Positions 48,021-57,934 of a stretch of 64,000 bases of DNA are shown here, one piece after another. The position numbers were made by a program, and so were the translations under genes. Positions within the stretch are counted from its first letter, which is position 1. Each line of letters begins with the position of its first letter. This DNA comes from Sphingomonas psychrolutea (lineage in GTDB: Bacteria > Pseudomonadota > Alphaproteobacteria > Sphingomonadales > Sphingomonadaceae). Where the stretch lies: NCBI RefSeq assembly GCF_014636175.1, contig NZ_BMDW01000001.1:186001-250000 (forward strand). The letters are read 5' to 3'. Under the pieces are notes generated by a model. The model saw nothing but the letters and a program-made list of their open reading frames with translations. It ran no database searches and was not told where the DNA came from.

Positions 48021-49883
48021 ATGCGCAAACTCGCTATACTTCTGGCAGCAAGCACCGCCCTCCTGCCGCTCTCCCTAACCGCCGCCCGCCCGCAAACGCC
48101 GCTCCCCGCGCCCGCCCAGCAATCGCCCTTCACCTTCGAAAAGGTGATGGTCCCGATGCGCGACGGCGCGAAGATGGAGACGGTGATCCTGCGTCCGCGC
48201 GGGCAGACCGGGCCGCTACCGATCCTGTTCCAGCGCACGCCCTATGGCGTACCGCAAGCGACCCCGCCGACCGTCCCCGGCGGCTGGAAGAGCTTGGTCG
48301 ACGACGGCTATATCTTCGTGTTCCAGTCGATGCGCGGGCGCTTTGGGTCGGACGGCGCCTTCACGCTGTCGACCGCCGTCCATCCAAACGATCCCAAAGC
48401 GGTGGATGAAGCCACCGATGCCTATGATTCGATCGATTGGCTGGTGAAGCATGTGCCCGACACCAACGGCAAGGTCGGCATGTGGGGCGTGTCCTACCCC
48501 GGCTTCGCCGCCGCCGTCGCCTTGGTCCATCCGCACCCGGCGTTGAAGGCGGTCAGCCCACAAGCGGCGTGGATCGATTATTGGCAGAATGACGATCTCC
48601 ACCGGAACGGCGCGCTGCGGCTAAGCTATGTCGCCGACTGGGTCTATTCGCTGCAACAGACCAAGGAATCGCTCGAAGACTTCCCGTACGATAGCGTCGA
48701 CACCTACGAATCGCTGCTGAAGATCGGCACGCTCGAAGGCCTCGACCAAGGCTATTTCAAGGGCAAAATCCCGATGGCGACGGCGCTGCTCGACCATCCC
48801 GATCACGACAGTTTCTACACCGACCAGAATTGGCAAAAGGCGCTGGGCAAGACGACCGTGCCGACGCTCAACGTCGCGGGCTTCTGGGATCAGGAGGACC
48901 CGTGGGGCTCGTGGCAGATCTACGCCAAGCAACAGCAGAACGACCCTGACCATTTGAGCGTAATGGTCGCTGGCCCGTGGGCGCATGGCACGTGGCAGGG
49001 CAAGATGGACAAGCTCGGCAATATTCCGCTCGGCCGCGACACGGGCGTCGAGTTCCGCGAGCAGATCCAGACGCCGTTCTTCCGCTACTGGCTGCACGGA
49101 ATTGGCACCAAGCCCGATTACCATGCGCGCATCCTGCAATCGGGATCGAATGTGTGGAAAAGCTATGCCAATTGGCCGCCCAAGGGCACCACCGCGACCA
49201 GCCTGTATTTGCGCGCCGATGGGAGCCTAAGCTTCGATGCGCCGCCGCCGACCGAAGCGTGCCGCGATTATGTGTCGGACCCGGCCAACCCGGTGCCCTT
49301 CCGCGAACGCCCCATCTCGCCGACCTATCCGCGCCCCGAATGGCGCTGGTGGGAATCGGCCGATCAGCGCTTCGTCGATCACCGACCCGACGTGCTGAGC
49401 TATGTCTCGGCTCCCCTCACCGCCGATTTGACGGTGACGGGGGCGCTCGCGGCACAACTGCAAGCCTCGACCAGCGGGACCGACAGCGACTTCGTGGTGA
49501 AGCTGATCGATGTGCTGCCCGAGGACGATGCCAAGTTCGACGAGAATGCCTCGCTCGGCGGCTATCCGCGGCAGCTCAACGGCTATCAATGGCCGATCGC
49601 GATGGAGGTGCGCCGCGGGCGCTTCCTGGCGTCGGACACCAAGCCGCAAGCCTTGGTGCCGGGCAAGGTAATGCAATGGGACGTGCCGCTGCGCGATCAC
49701 GACCATGTTTTCCAAAAGGGTCACCGGATCATGGTGCAAGTCCAGTCGAGCTGGTTCCCGGTGATCGACCGCAACCCGCAGAGCTTCGTCCCCAACATCG
49801 GTCGCGCCAAACCGGGCGATTTCGTGAAGGCGACGCAGAAGGTTTGCGCAGGGTCGAAGATCGCGCTGCCGGTAATGCGCTAA
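48021..49883 (+). CDS. Exported CocE/NonD-family alpha/beta hydrolase
   Basis: 620 residues from the ATG at 48021. A signal peptide (MRKLAILLAASTALLPLSLT) sends it to the periplasm. GMWGVSYPGFAAA contains the nucleophile Ser158, GFWDQEDPWGSW the aspartate and GPWAHGTW the histidine; the C-terminal jelly-roll domain (VTGALAAQLQASTSGTDSDFVVKLIDVLPE) is typical of CocE/X-Pro dipeptidyl peptidase and glutaryl-7-ACA acylase proteins. It hydrolyses an amide or ester; the substrate is unknown and could be an N-acyl amide, amino acid ester or X-Pro peptide. Confidence 0.9.
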   Translation: MRKLAILLAASTALLPLSLTAARPQTPLPAPAQQSPFTFEKVMVPMRDGAKMETVILRPRGQTGPLPILFQRTPYGVPQATPPTVPGGWKSLVDDGYIFVFQSMRGRFGSDGAFTLSTAVHPNDPKAVDEATDAYDSIDWLVKHVPDTNGKVGMWGVSYPGFAAAVALVHPHPALKAVSPQAAWIDYWQNDDLHRNGALRLSYVADWVYSLQQTKESLEDFPYDSVDTYESLLKIGTLEGLDQGYFKGKIPMATALLDHPDHDSFYTDQNWQKALGKTTVPTLNVAGFWDQEDPWGSWQIYAKQQQNDPDHLSVMVAGPWAHGTWQGKMDKLGNIPLGRDTGVEFREQIQTPFFRYWLHGIGTKPDYHARILQSGSNVWKSYANWPPKGTTATSLYLRADGSLSFDAPPPTEACRDYVSDPANPVPFRERPISPTYPRPEWRWWESADQRFVDHRPDVLSYVSAPLTADLTVTGALAAQLQASTSGTDSDFVVKLIDVLPEDDAKFDENASLGGYPRQLNGYQWPIAMEVRRGRFLASDTKPQALVPGKVMQWDVPLRDHDHVFQKGHRIMVQVQSSWFPVIDRNPQSFVPNIGRAKPGDFVKATQKVCAGSKIALPVMR

Positions 49884-49909
49884 ATCCCTCTCCCTTTGGG
49901 AGGGGGAGT

Positions 49910-50971
49910 TCAGGGAATCAGCCGCTCGGCGCGCAATTCGCCGAACAGGTCGAAGAACGCGTCGTCGGTCGGCTGATACGCCAGGAACCCCATCCGCCGG
50001 CTCTTCGACATGTCGGTGACGACCTCGACCGGGCGCCCGAGATCGGCATCGGTATGCCACGGCGAGGCGAGCCGCGCCAAATCGGCCTCGGCGAGCCCGT
50101 CGCGCGCGGCGATCTCGCGCCACACGCCAGCATCGTCTGCCATCTGCTCGGCGAGCGTCAGGACAGTGCCATCGAACGGCGCTGGCTCCAGCCCGAACCA
50201 TTCGGCGATCCGCGCCCACATCCAGCTCCAGCGGAACACATCACCATCGACGATGTTGAACGCCTGATTCGCCGCTGCTTGTGTCTCGGCGGCCCACAGC
50301 AAATGCCGCGCGAGCTGCCGCGCGTCAGTCATATCGGTCAGGCCGTGCCATTGCGCAGCCGAACCCGGAAACCGGAACGGTCGGTCGAGTTCGCGGCACA
50401 ACGTCGCGTAAACCGCCAGCGTCGTCCCCATGTTCATCGCATTACCGACCGCCTTGCCGATCACGGTATGCGGGCGGTGGACGCTCCAGCTGAAGCCATC
50501 GCGCGCGGCGGCGGCGAACACTTCGTCTTCTTGCGCATAATAGAAATTCTCGACGTCGAGCCTGCCCTGCTCCTCGCGGAACGGCGTTTGCGGCAGCACG
50601 CCCTGCCCGTAGGCTTCGAACGGCCCGAGATAATGTTTGAGCCCGGTAACGAGCGCGACGTGCCGCGGCCATTGGGCATCGCGCAAGCCATCGAGCAGGT
50701 TACGCACCATCGCCGCGTTGACGCGGATGTTCTCGGCCTCGCTATCCTGTCGCAGCCACGTCGTGATGAAGACCGCATCGACGTTGATGGCGGCGAGCGC
50801 CGTCTTGGTCGCGGCGGCGTCCTGCAAATCGGCAACGACGGGCGAGATGCCGTCCTGCTGCGTGGCGCGGCGCGCAAGGCCGTGGACGCGCCATCCCTGA
50901 TCGACGAGCAGACGCGCGGTCGCGCTTCCGACGATGCCACTCGCACCCACTACCAATGCGGTCTTGGTCAT
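49910..50971 (-). CDS. PRISE-type short-chain reductase (progesterone 5-beta-reductase/iridoid synthase-like)
   Basis: 353 residues. Rossmann motif GASGIVGSATARLL at about 9-22, and the PRISE hallmarks TGLKHYLGPFE (catalytic Lys region) and NFYYAQEDEVF (catalytic Tyr), followed by SWSVHRPHTVIGKAVGNAMN. Such enzymes reduce activated C=C bonds of enones with NADPH; bacterial members are uncharacterised in role. It shares the minus strand with the ABC exporter upstream, separated by 78 bases, and may be in its operon. Confidence 0.87.
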   Translation of the reverse strand: MTKTALVVGASGIVGSATARLLVDQGWRVHGLARRATQQDGISPVVADLQDAAATKTALAAINVDAVFITTWLRQDSEAENIRVNAAMVRNLLDGLRDAQWPRHVALVTGLKHYLGPFEAYGQGVLPQTPFREEQGRLDVENFYYAQEDEVFAAAARDGFSWSVHRPHTVIGKAVGNAMNMGTTLAVYATLCRELDRPFRFPGSAAQWHGLTDMTDARQLARHLLWAAETQAAANQAFNIVDGDVFRWSWMWARIAEWFGLEPAPFDGTVLTLAEQMADDAGVWREIAARDGLAEADLARLASPWHTDADLGRPVEVVTDMSKSRRMGFLAYQPTDDAFFDLFGELRAERLIP

Positions 50972-51049
50972 CGTTCTGCTCCTGGGGACATGCGACGCGG
51001 TCGGCGTCGTTGTCGCTCAGCGAACCGCGCGGCTGCTTGTTCCGTGCGC

Positions 51050-51841
51050 TCAGTTCTTCAGGCGCCATCCGGTGCGGAAAATCCACGAAATCACGCCGAG
51101 GCACGCGACCAGGAACAGCGCGGTCACGCCGAGGCTGATCGCCACCGGCACATCGCCCCGCCCGAAAAACGCCCAGCGAAAGCCGCTGATGAGATAAACC
51201 ACCGGGTTGAACAGGCTGATCGTGTGCCACGGCTCGGGCAGGACGCTGATCGGGTAAAAGGACCCGCCGAGGAAGGTCAGCGGGGTGACCAGCAAGGCTG
51301 GCACGAAGTTCAGTTGCTCGAACCCCTTGGCCCACACCCCGATAATGAAGCCGAACAGGCTGAACGTCACGCTGGTGAGCAACAGGAACGTCAGCATCGC
51401 GAACGGATGGACGATGTGCAGCGGCACGAACAGCGATGCCGTGCCGAGGATGATCAGCCCGAGCACGATCGACTTGGTCGCCGCCGCACCAACGAAGCCG
51501 ACCACCAGTTCCATCGGTGCGACGGGCGCCGAGAGCAGTTCGAACATCGTGCCGGTAAATTTGGGGAAATAGATCCCGATCGAGGCATTGGAGATGCTTT
51601 GCGTCAGCAGCGACAACATTATCAGCCCCGGCACGATGAAGGCCCCGTACGGCACGCCATCGACTTGCTTGATCTGCGAGCCGAGCGCGCCGCCGAACAC
51701 GACGAAATAGAGTGAGGTGGTGATCACCGGCGTGACGAGGCTCTGCCACAGCGTACGCAGCGCACGCGCCATTTCGAAGCGATAGATCGCCCAAATGCCG
51801 TGGGTGTTGATCGCGGGGGCCTTGGTGGATGCGCTGTTCAT
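51050..51841 (-). CDS. ABC-2 type exporter permease (YadH-like)
   Basis: 263 residues with about six membrane helices. [30 protein letters not shown] near the N-terminus and [36 protein letters not shown] near the C-terminus are characteristic of the YadH/DrrB group. It forms the membrane part of an exporter with the ATPase encoded just upstream (4-base overlap). The substrate is unknown. Confidence 0.92.
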   Translation of the reverse strand: MNSASTKAPAINTHGIWAIYRFEMARALRTLWQSLVTPVITTSLYFVVFGGALGSQIKQVDGVPYGAFIVPGLIMLSLLTQSISNASIGIYFPKFTGTMFELLSAPVAPMELVVGFVGAAATKSIVLGLIILGTASLFVPLHIVHPFAMLTFLLLTSVTFSLFGFIIGVWAKGFEQLNFVPALLVTPLTFLGGSFYPISVLPEPWHTISLFNPVVYLISGFRWAFFGRGDVPVAISLGVTALFLVACLGVISWIFRTGWRLKN

Positions 51842-52758
51842 GCCGCCGCATCCCGCTCGACCAGGCCAACGAAAATATCCTCAAGGCTCGATTTGGAGGT
51901 TTCGAGGTCCTTATACCCGACGCCGAGCGCGCCAAGCTTGGCGAGCAGTTCGGGGATATGCTCGTCCTCGGCATTGAAGCTGTAGACCAATTGCCCCTCC
52001 TTGAGCTTAACATCCCAGTCGGCGAGTTCGGGCGGGACCGCCGCGATCGGGTCAGACAGCGTAATCCGCATCTGGCGCTTGCCGAGCTTCTTCATCAACG
52101 CCGCTTTGTCCTCGACGAGGATGAGCTTGCCCTTGTCGATCACGCCGACGCGGTCGGCCATTTCCTCGGCTTCTTCGATATAATGCGTCGTCAGGATGAT
52201 CGTCGTGCCGTTCGCACGCAGCCGGTGGACGAGCTTCCACATGTCGCGCCGCAGCGCGACATCGACACCGGCGGTCGGCTCGTCGAGGAACAGAATATCG
52301 GGTTCGTGGCTGAGCGCCTTGGCGATGAGCACACGGCGCTTCATCCCGCCCGACAGCTCCATGATCTTGGCATGGCGCTTGTCCCAAAGCGACAGGTCGC
52401 GCAGCACTTGCTCGATATGCGCATCATGCGCCGACCGGCCGAACAGGCGGCGACTGAACTTGACCGTCGCAAGCACCGTCTCGAACATGTCGACCGACAA
52501 TTCCTGCGGGACGAGGCCGATCACGCGACGTGCGCTCTTGAAATCGGTCAGCGCGTCGTGCCCCATAACGGTGATCGTGCCGGTCGAGGGCGTAACGATG
52601 CCACAAATGATGCTGATCAGCGTGGTCTTGCCCGCGCCATTCGGCCCGAGCAGCGCAAAGATCTCGCCGCGACGAATGTCGAGATCGACCGGATGCAGCG
52701 CGCGCTGGCCTGAGGCGTAGGTCTTCGACACGCCCGCAACCGAAAGAATGGTATCCAT
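51838..52758 (-). CDS. ABC transporter ATP-binding protein (YadG-like)
   Basis: 306 residues from the ATG at 52758 ([17 protein letters not shown]), with GGGGA 4 bases upstream. Walker A is GPNGAGKTT, the signature is [15 protein letters not shown], Walker [11 protein letters not shown], and the switch histidine is in [11 protein letters not shown]. The C-terminal part ([25 protein letters not shown]) is the YadG/NatA regulatory tail. It powers the ABC-2 exporter encoded next. Confidence 0.93.
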   Translation of the reverse strand: MDTILSVAGVSKTYASGQRALHPVDLDIRRGEIFALLGPNGAGKTTLISIICGIVTPSTGTITVMGHDALTDFKSARRVIGLVPQELSVDMFETVLATVKFSRRLFGRSAHDAHIEQVLRDLSLWDKRHAKIMELSGGMKRRVLIAKALSHEPDILFLDEPTAGVDVALRRDMWKLVHRLRANGTTIILTTHYIEEAEEMADRVGVIDKGKLILVEDKAALMKKLGKRQMRITLSDPIAAVPPELADWDVKLKEGQLVYSFNAEDEHIPELLAKLGALGVGYKDLETSKSSLEDIFVGLVERDAAA

Positions 52759-52835
52759 TAAGTCCCCGTTTCTTTGCGGCAGGTAGGGACGCATACTGAG
52801 CGGCACAAGCGTGGACCCCGCGCTCCTTCCCGATT

Positions 52836-52904
52836 GTCATCCCCGCGAAAGCGGGGACCCATCTCAGGCGGGACGTGATGGATCCCCGCTTTCGCGGGGA
52901 TAAC
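52836..52904. repeat. Intergenic palindromic repeat, family B (copy 3)
   Basis: GTCATCCCCGCGAAAGCGGG then GACCCATC on the left, GATCCCCGCTTTCGCGGGGA and TAAC on the right. One end ends in TAAC in place of TGAC. It separates the DsbA-like gene from the ABC ATPase. Confidence 0.88.
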
Positions 52905-52922
52905 ACGAGAACGATGATCGGC

Positions 52923-53672
52923 TCAGCGCCCCGCGCGCGCCGCCGCGACGGCCTTTTGCAATTCCTCCAGCGGCAGCGCGGAGGAGACGACCTTGCGCCC
53001 GATCACCCAGCTCGGCGTACCGGTCAGGCCGAGCTTCTGCGCCATCGCTTCATTGGCAGCGATCTCCGCCTGCGCGCGCGGCGCGAAGGCGGCGGCCCGG
53101 CGCAGGTCCAACCCGGCTCGCTGCGCCGCCGTGGCGATGCTTTGCGCGGTCACCGGGCCACCAGCGTATAAGGCGTCGTGAAAACCCTGGAATTTCCCCT
53201 GTTCGGCGGCAGCAAGGCTCATCTTCGCGGCATCGACGCTCGATTGCGCGAGGATCGGGAATTCGCGGTAGACGATCCGCACCTTGGAATCGCTTTTCAG
53301 CAACGCCGCCACCGCAGGCATGCTGGCGCGGCAATAGCCGCAATTATAGTCGAAATATTCGACCAGCGTGACGTCGGCGGCGGGGTTGCCGGCCCAGGCG
53401 CTGCCGAACGGCGCTTCGATCGCCGTGCGGTTGGCACTCGCCACCATCGCCGCGCGGCTGCCGCGCGCGGCGGTTTCGCGGTCCTGCAGCGTCTGCATCG
53501 CCTCGGGCAGGATCTCGGGATGGGCGAGCAGGTAATCATGGACCACACGTTCGATCCGGCTGCGGTCGGCAGTATCCACCCGCGCGGGCGCGTAGGCCTG
53601 CACCGAAAGCATCCCGACTGCACCCAAAGCAACGCCAAGCGCCACGACCAGCAGAAGCACCAAGCGGCTCAT
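52923..53672 (-). CDS. DsbA-family thiol:disulfide oxidoreductase (ScsC-like)
   Basis: 249 residues. A signal-anchor (LVLLLVVALGVALGAVGML) exports it. A short N-terminal extension (RIERVVHDYLLAHPEILPEAM) resembles the copper-resistance-associated ScsC/Com1 helper domain. The thioredoxin fold has CGYC at 111-114 and the cis-proline loop TGTPS. It forms or isomerises disulfides in the periplasm. The ATG at 53672 overlaps the M48 protease stop by 4 bases, hence coupled expression. Confidence 0.9.
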   Translation of the reverse strand: MSRLVLLLVVALGVALGAVGMLSVQAYAPARVDTADRSRIERVVHDYLLAHPEILPEAMQTLQDRETAARGSRAAMVASANRTAIEAPFGSAWAGNPAADVTLVEYFDYNCGYCRASMPAVAALLKSDSKVRIVYREFPILAQSSVDAAKMSLAAAEQGKFQGFHDALYAGGPVTAQSIATAAQRAGLDLRRAAAFAPRAQAEIAANEAMAQKLGLTGTPSWVIGRKVVSSALPLEELQKAVAAARAGR

Positions 53673-55024
53673 CGACGCCTCTTATAGGTCTTGGGATCGT
53701 CGTCCATCTGGTTCTGCGCGGCGAGCGCAATGTCCTGCGCGCGGATCCAGTCGACGCTGTTGGCGGGCAGGCCTTGCAAGGCACCGCGCGCACGATAGGC
53801 GGCATTGCGGAGATCGCCGGTCAGGCTCGCTTGCTCGGCTGAGGCGAGCAAGGCGCGCGGCTGATCGCCCGATGCCTCATAGACGGTGCCGAGCTGGTAC
53901 CAGGCAAACGGATTATCGTCGTCGCGCGCGACCGCCTGACGCAGCACCGTGATCGCCTCGGGGTAGTGCGCCTTATCCTCGGTCGCGATCAGCGCGTGAC
54001 CAAAGGTCGTCGCGATCAGCGGGGAATTGCGCGACAGCTCCGTCGCCTCGCGCAGCGGGCCGAGCGCTTGGCGCGGCTTTCCGGCCTCGAGCAGGATTTG
54101 CCCGTGAATTTCGAGAAAATACGGGTCGTGCGGAGCCGCCTTGAGCAACGCCGCGGATTCGGCATCGGCCTTCTCGGGATAGCCCGATTTATGCCATGCA
54201 TAGGCGCGCGCATAATGCGCGTAAACGCTCTGATCCTCTTCGGGATAGACGTTGAGCGTGGTCTTTGGGTCAGCAACGTAACCGAGCAGTTTGGCCTTCA
54301 CGCGCTTGAAGCGCTCCTCCAGACCAAGGTCTGGCTTGGCATTATACGAAGGCGAGGCGATCACGTCGGCGGCGAGGGTGACGATACGTTCCCCCGATAG
54401 CGGGTGGCTTTGCGCGAAGGGGTCGATGTTCTTCAACCCATAGGCATATTCCTGACTCTGCAGCTTCTTGAAGAAGGTCAGCATGCCCTTGCCGCTGATC
54501 CCGGCTTCGCGCAGGAATTTGAGGCCAGTCGCATCCGCCGTCGATTCCTGGACCCGGCTGTAGGCGAGGAATTTGCCCTGTGCCGCCGTCGTGCCGGCCG
54601 AGAAAATCCCCGCGCCCGCCTCGGGCGACCCCGCCGCGATCGCTGCAACGCCTAGCACCATGCTGAGAATCTGAATGGCGAGCGCAGGTCTCGCGCCGAC
54701 ATCCTGCAGCACGACATGCCCATCGGCGACGTGGCCGAGTTCGTGCGCGATGACGCCCTGCACTTGATTGGCATTGTCCGCCGCCTGGATCAGGCCCGAA
54801 TGGACATAGACGGTCTGCCCGCCAGCGGTGAAGGCGTTGATCGAATCGTCGTTGATCAAGACGATTCGAACATTGTTGGGCGATAGCCCCGCCGCGAGAA
54901 TAAGCGGGCGCGACATATCGTCGAACATCGCCTCGGTCTCGGCATCGCGCAAAATCGACTGTGCCGCAACGGGTTGCGCCCAGAGGAGGAGAGAGGCCGC
55001 GAGTCCCGCGAAGAGGCGCTTCAT
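53669..55024 (-). CDS. Exported M48-family metalloprotease with TPR domain (BepA-like)
   Basis: 451 residues from the ATG at 55024 (MKRLFAGLAASLLLWAQPVAAQ), whose signal peptide is plain; another ATG is at 55033. The zinc motif is HELGH at 94-98 followed by the distal glutamate in RVQESTADATGLKFL. From about residue 260 TPR-like helices extend to the end. The arrangement is that of BepA, which degrades or matures outer-membrane assembly intermediates. Coupled to the DsbA-like gene, and a fit partner, as BepA acts on disulfide-containing LptD. Confidence 0.92.
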   Translation of the reverse strand: MKRLFAGLAASLLLWAQPVAAQSILRDAETEAMFDDMSRPLILAAGLSPNNVRIVLINDDSINAFTAGGQTVYVHSGLIQAADNANQVQGVIAHELGHVADGHVVLQDVGARPALAIQILSMVLGVAAIAAGSPEAGAGIFSAGTTAAQGKFLAYSRVQESTADATGLKFLREAGISGKGMLTFFKKLQSQEYAYGLKNIDPFAQSHPLSGERIVTLAADVIASPSYNAKPDLGLEERFKRVKAKLLGYVADPKTTLNVYPEEDQSVYAHYARAYAWHKSGYPEKADAESAALLKAAPHDPYFLEIHGQILLEAGKPRQALGPLREATELSRNSPLIATTFGHALIATEDKAHYPEAITVLRQAVARDDDNPFAWYQLGTVYEASGDQPRALLASAEQASLTGDLRNAAYRARGALQGLPANSVDWIRAQDIALAAQNQMDDDPKTYKRRR

Positions 55025-55106
55025 CGCCGACATATCGCCGAATTTTCCCGTTGGAGCAATCATGCGTGCGGTGCGGTGAAGCGGCTGAACGGCACATGAA
55101 GCAGCC

Positions 55107-55140
55107 AAACATCCCCTCCCTCGAAAGGGAGGGGATGTTT
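55107..55140. terminator. Bidirectional stem-loop between rne and the M48 gene
   Basis: AAACATCCCCTCCC, loop TCGAAA, GGGAGGGGATGTTT: a 14-pair stem with A/T tails on both sides. It lies 5 bases beyond the rne stop on the minus strand, so it probably ends the rne transcript, although the T-run is short. Confidence 0.65.
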
Positions 55141-55144
55141 CGTA

Positions 55145-57934
55145 TCAGGCCCCGAAGGTCCGCTGCCACCACCCGCGCCGCGGGCTGCCGGCTTCGCCCG
55201 GATCGGGGTCGATCGCACCATTCGGTGCTGCAGCTACCGTTGCTTCGGCCGGAGCCGCCGCGGCGGTTTCGGCGACCGGCGCAACCGCCGGGACCTCCGC
55301 TTCGGCTTCAACCGGGGCTGCCGCACCGGCCGCGGCAGCTTTCGGCTTGCGCGTGCGCTTGGGCTTGGAGGCCGGTTCTTCCGAAACCGGCACGTCCAAC
55401 ATCGCGCTGCTGGCTTCGGCCTCGGCCTCTCGTGGCGCAGCGTCAACGACCACATCCGCAACTGGCTTGGCTTTGGCGCGACGGCTGCGCTTCGGCTTGG
55501 CGTCGGCATCAGCGTCAGCCTGAGCCTCCGCTACCGGTTCGGCGACCGGAGCCGCTTTCTTTGCGGGGGCAGCCATCGGCTCGGCATCACGCGCACGCGG
55601 ACGACGACGGCCCTTTTTGGGTGCCTCGACTTCGACCTCGGGTTCGACGACCGCTTCGCTGACCGCGACTACGGTTTCGTCGACCGGGGCGTCGGCCGCG
55701 GCTTCAGCGGTCTCGCCAGCAGTCTGCTCGCCTTCAGTGCGACGACCGCCACGGCGACCGCGCCGACCACGACGGCGACGACCACCTTCACCGCTGCCCT
55801 CGGCGCCTTCGGCCTCCTCGGACATGACCGGTGCTTCTGCACCCTCTTCCAGTTCGGCCGAATCGACGGTTTCAAGCTCTTCGCCCTCGACTGCGCTCTG
55901 CTCGCCCTCGGCACCCTCGCCCTCGGCACCCTCGCCTTCGGGCCGCGCGCGGCCACGGCGTCCGCGACGACGGCGACGGCGGCGCGAGCCGCCCTCATCG
56001 TCACCCGCCGCTGCCCGCTCGGGCCGGTCGCCGCGCGGCTCGCGCGGTTCGCGGGGGCCACGTGGCTGCTCGACTTCTTCTTCCTCGATCTCGTCTTCAA
56101 TCTCGTCCTCGACGAAATCTTCCTCGATTTCCTCGATCGGTGCCTCGAAGCGCGGACGATAGGCCGGCGGCGGGCCGCCAACTTCGACCGACATGCGCGC
56201 GCCTTCCTGCTCGCCGTCGGGCGCGACTTCGATCATCACGCCATAGCGTTCCTCGATCTCGGCCAATTCCGCACGCTTGCGGTTGAGCAGATAGAAAGCC
56301 GCTTCCTGGCTCGCACGCAGCAACAGTTGCGATCCACGACCTTGCGCGGCTTCGTCTTCGAGCAAGCGCAGCGCCGACAGCCCCGAAGACGAGGCAGTGC
56401 GCACAAAGCCCGAACCTTCGCAATGCGGGCACGGCCGGGTCGAAGCTTCGAGCACGCCGGTGCGCAGCCGCTGACGGCTCATTTCCATCAGCCCGAAGGA
56501 CGAGATCCGGCCGATCTGGATGCGCGCACGATCGTTCTTGAGCGCCTCCTTCATCGCCTTCTCAACCTTCCGGTTGTTCGAGCTGTTATCCATGTCGATG
56601 AAGTCGATCACGACGAGCCCGGCCATGTCGCGCAAGCGCAACTGGCGCGCGATCTCGGCGGCGGCCTCAAGATTGGTCGCGGTCGCGGTCTGCTCGATCG
56701 AATGTTCGCGCGTCGAGCGACCCGAGTTGATGTCGATCGACACCAAAGCCTCGGTCGGGTTGATGACCAGATAGCCGCCCGACTTCAACTGCACCAACGG
56801 GTGGTACATCGCGGACAATTGTTCTTCGACTCCGGCGCGCTGAAACAGCGGCACCGGGTCGCTATAATGCTTCACCTTGCGCGCATGGCTCGGCATCAGG
56901 AGCTTCATGAACTCCTTGGCGTGGCGGTATCCCTCCTCGCCCTCGACGATCACTTCGTCGATGTCCTTGTTATAGATGTCGCGGATCGCGCGCTTCATCA
57001 AGTCGCTGTCGCCATAGACGAGCGCCGGTGCCGAGGACGACAGAGTCGTCTCGCGGATTCCGTCCCACAGCCGCGCGAGATAATCGAAATCGCGCTTGAT
57101 CTCGACGCGCGTGCGCTGAAGGCCAGCGGTCCGCACGATGCAGCCCATCGACGGGGGCAACTTCATGTCGGCCATGATCGACTTCAACCGCTTGCGGTCG
57201 CCCGCGTTCGAAATCTTCCGGCTGATCCCGCCGCCATGCGACGTGTTGGGCATCAACACGCAATAACGCCCGGCGAGCGACAGATAGGTGGTGAGCGCCG
57301 CGCCCTTATTGCCGCGCTCTTCCTTCACGACCTGGACGAGCAGCACCTGACGGCGGCGGATGACGTCCTGAATCTTGTAGCGGTGGCGCAAATTGGTGCG
57401 GCGTTCGCGCAGATCGTCGGCGGCATCGTCCGATGCGGTGCGCTTGCGGCGACCACGACCGCGCCCGCCGCGGCTTTCGCCCTCGGCAACGACTTCGGTG
57501 TCCGATTCAGCATCGCCATCGCCATCGTCATGCTCGATCGTGCGATCGTCGCCATCCGAATCGCCTTCGAAGTCGTCATCCTCCTCGTCGTCGTGCAGAT
57601 CGTCTTCGGCATCCTGCTGGGCGCGCAAAGCAGCCTCTTCGGCGGCATGCTCGGCCTCTTCACGCAGCAACGCGTCGCGGTCTTCCTTGGGGATCTGATA
57701 ATAATCGGGGTGGATTTCGCTGAACGCGAGAAACCCGTGACGATTGCCGCCATAATCGATGAACGCGGCCTGCAGCGACGGCTCGACGCGCGTCACTTTG
57801 GCCAGATAGATATTCCCCTTGAGCTGTTTCCGCTCGGCAGATTCGAAATCAAACTCTTCGATTCTGTTTCCCTTGACGACCGCGACCCGGGTTTCCTCCC
57901 GGTGCCGTGCGTCGATCAGCATACGCATTGTCAT
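55145..57934 (-). CDS. rne: Ribonuclease E/G
   Basis: 929 residues. The S1 domain (residues 1-92 and about 186-230) is split by an acidic and arginine-rich insert of roughly 90 residues, as in alphaproteobacteria. Catalytic aspartates are Asp401 (SIDINSG) and Asp444 (VVIDFIDM). The zinc-link is CPHC at 502-505. After about residue 590 the tail is long, Glu/Ala/Pro-rich with arginine blocks (RRRRRRGRRGRARP), the degradosome scaffold and RNA-binding part. It cuts single-stranded AU-rich RNA and matures rRNA and tRNA. The start at 57934 has GGAGAA 7 bases upstream. The long leader is described separately. Confidence 0.96.
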   Translation of the reverse strand: MTMRMLIDARHREETRVAVVKGNRIEEFDFESAERKQLKGNIYLAKVTRVEPSLQAAFIDYGGNRHGFLAFSEIHPDYYQIPKEDRDALLREEAEHAAEEAALRAQQDAEDDLHDDEEDDDFEGDSDGDDRTIEHDDGDGDAESDTEVVAEGESRGGRGRGRRKRTASDDAADDLRERRTNLRHRYKIQDVIRRRQVLLVQVVKEERGNKGAALTTYLSLAGRYCVLMPNTSHGGGISRKISNAGDRKRLKSIMADMKLPPSMGCIVRTAGLQRTRVEIKRDFDYLARLWDGIRETTLSSSAPALVYGDSDLMKRAIRDIYNKDIDEVIVEGEEGYRHAKEFMKLLMPSHARKVKHYSDPVPLFQRAGVEEQLSAMYHPLVQLKSGGYLVINPTEALVSIDINSGRSTREHSIEQTATATNLEAAAEIARQLRLRDMAGLVVIDFIDMDNSSNNRKVEKAMKEALKNDRARIQIGRISSFGLMEMSRQRLRTGVLEASTRPCPHCEGSGFVRTASSSGLSALRLLEDEAAQGRGSQLLLRASQEAAFYLLNRKRAELAEIEERYGVMIEVAPDGEQEGARMSVEVGGPPPAYRPRFEAPIEEIEEDFVEDEIEDEIEEEEVEQPRGPREPREPRGDRPERAAAGDDEGGSRRRRRRRGRRGRARPEGEGAEGEGAEGEQSAVEGEELETVDSAELEEGAEAPVMSEEAEGAEGSGEGGRRRRGRRGRRGGRRTEGEQTAGETAEAAADAPVDETVVAVSEAVVEPEVEVEAPKKGRRRPRARDAEPMAAPAKKAAPVAEPVAEAQADADADAKPKRSRRAKAKPVADVVVDAAPREAEAEASSAMLDVPVSEEPASKPKRTRKPKAAAAGAAAPVEAEAEVPAVAPVAETAAAAPAEATVAAAPNGAIDPDPGEAGSPRRGWWQRTFGA

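Noticed and set aside
48977..51715. 912-codon plus-strand frame spanning the hydrolase, reductase and permease genes
   Set aside because: It overlaps three genes with strong family evidence and has arginine/histidine-rich random composition.
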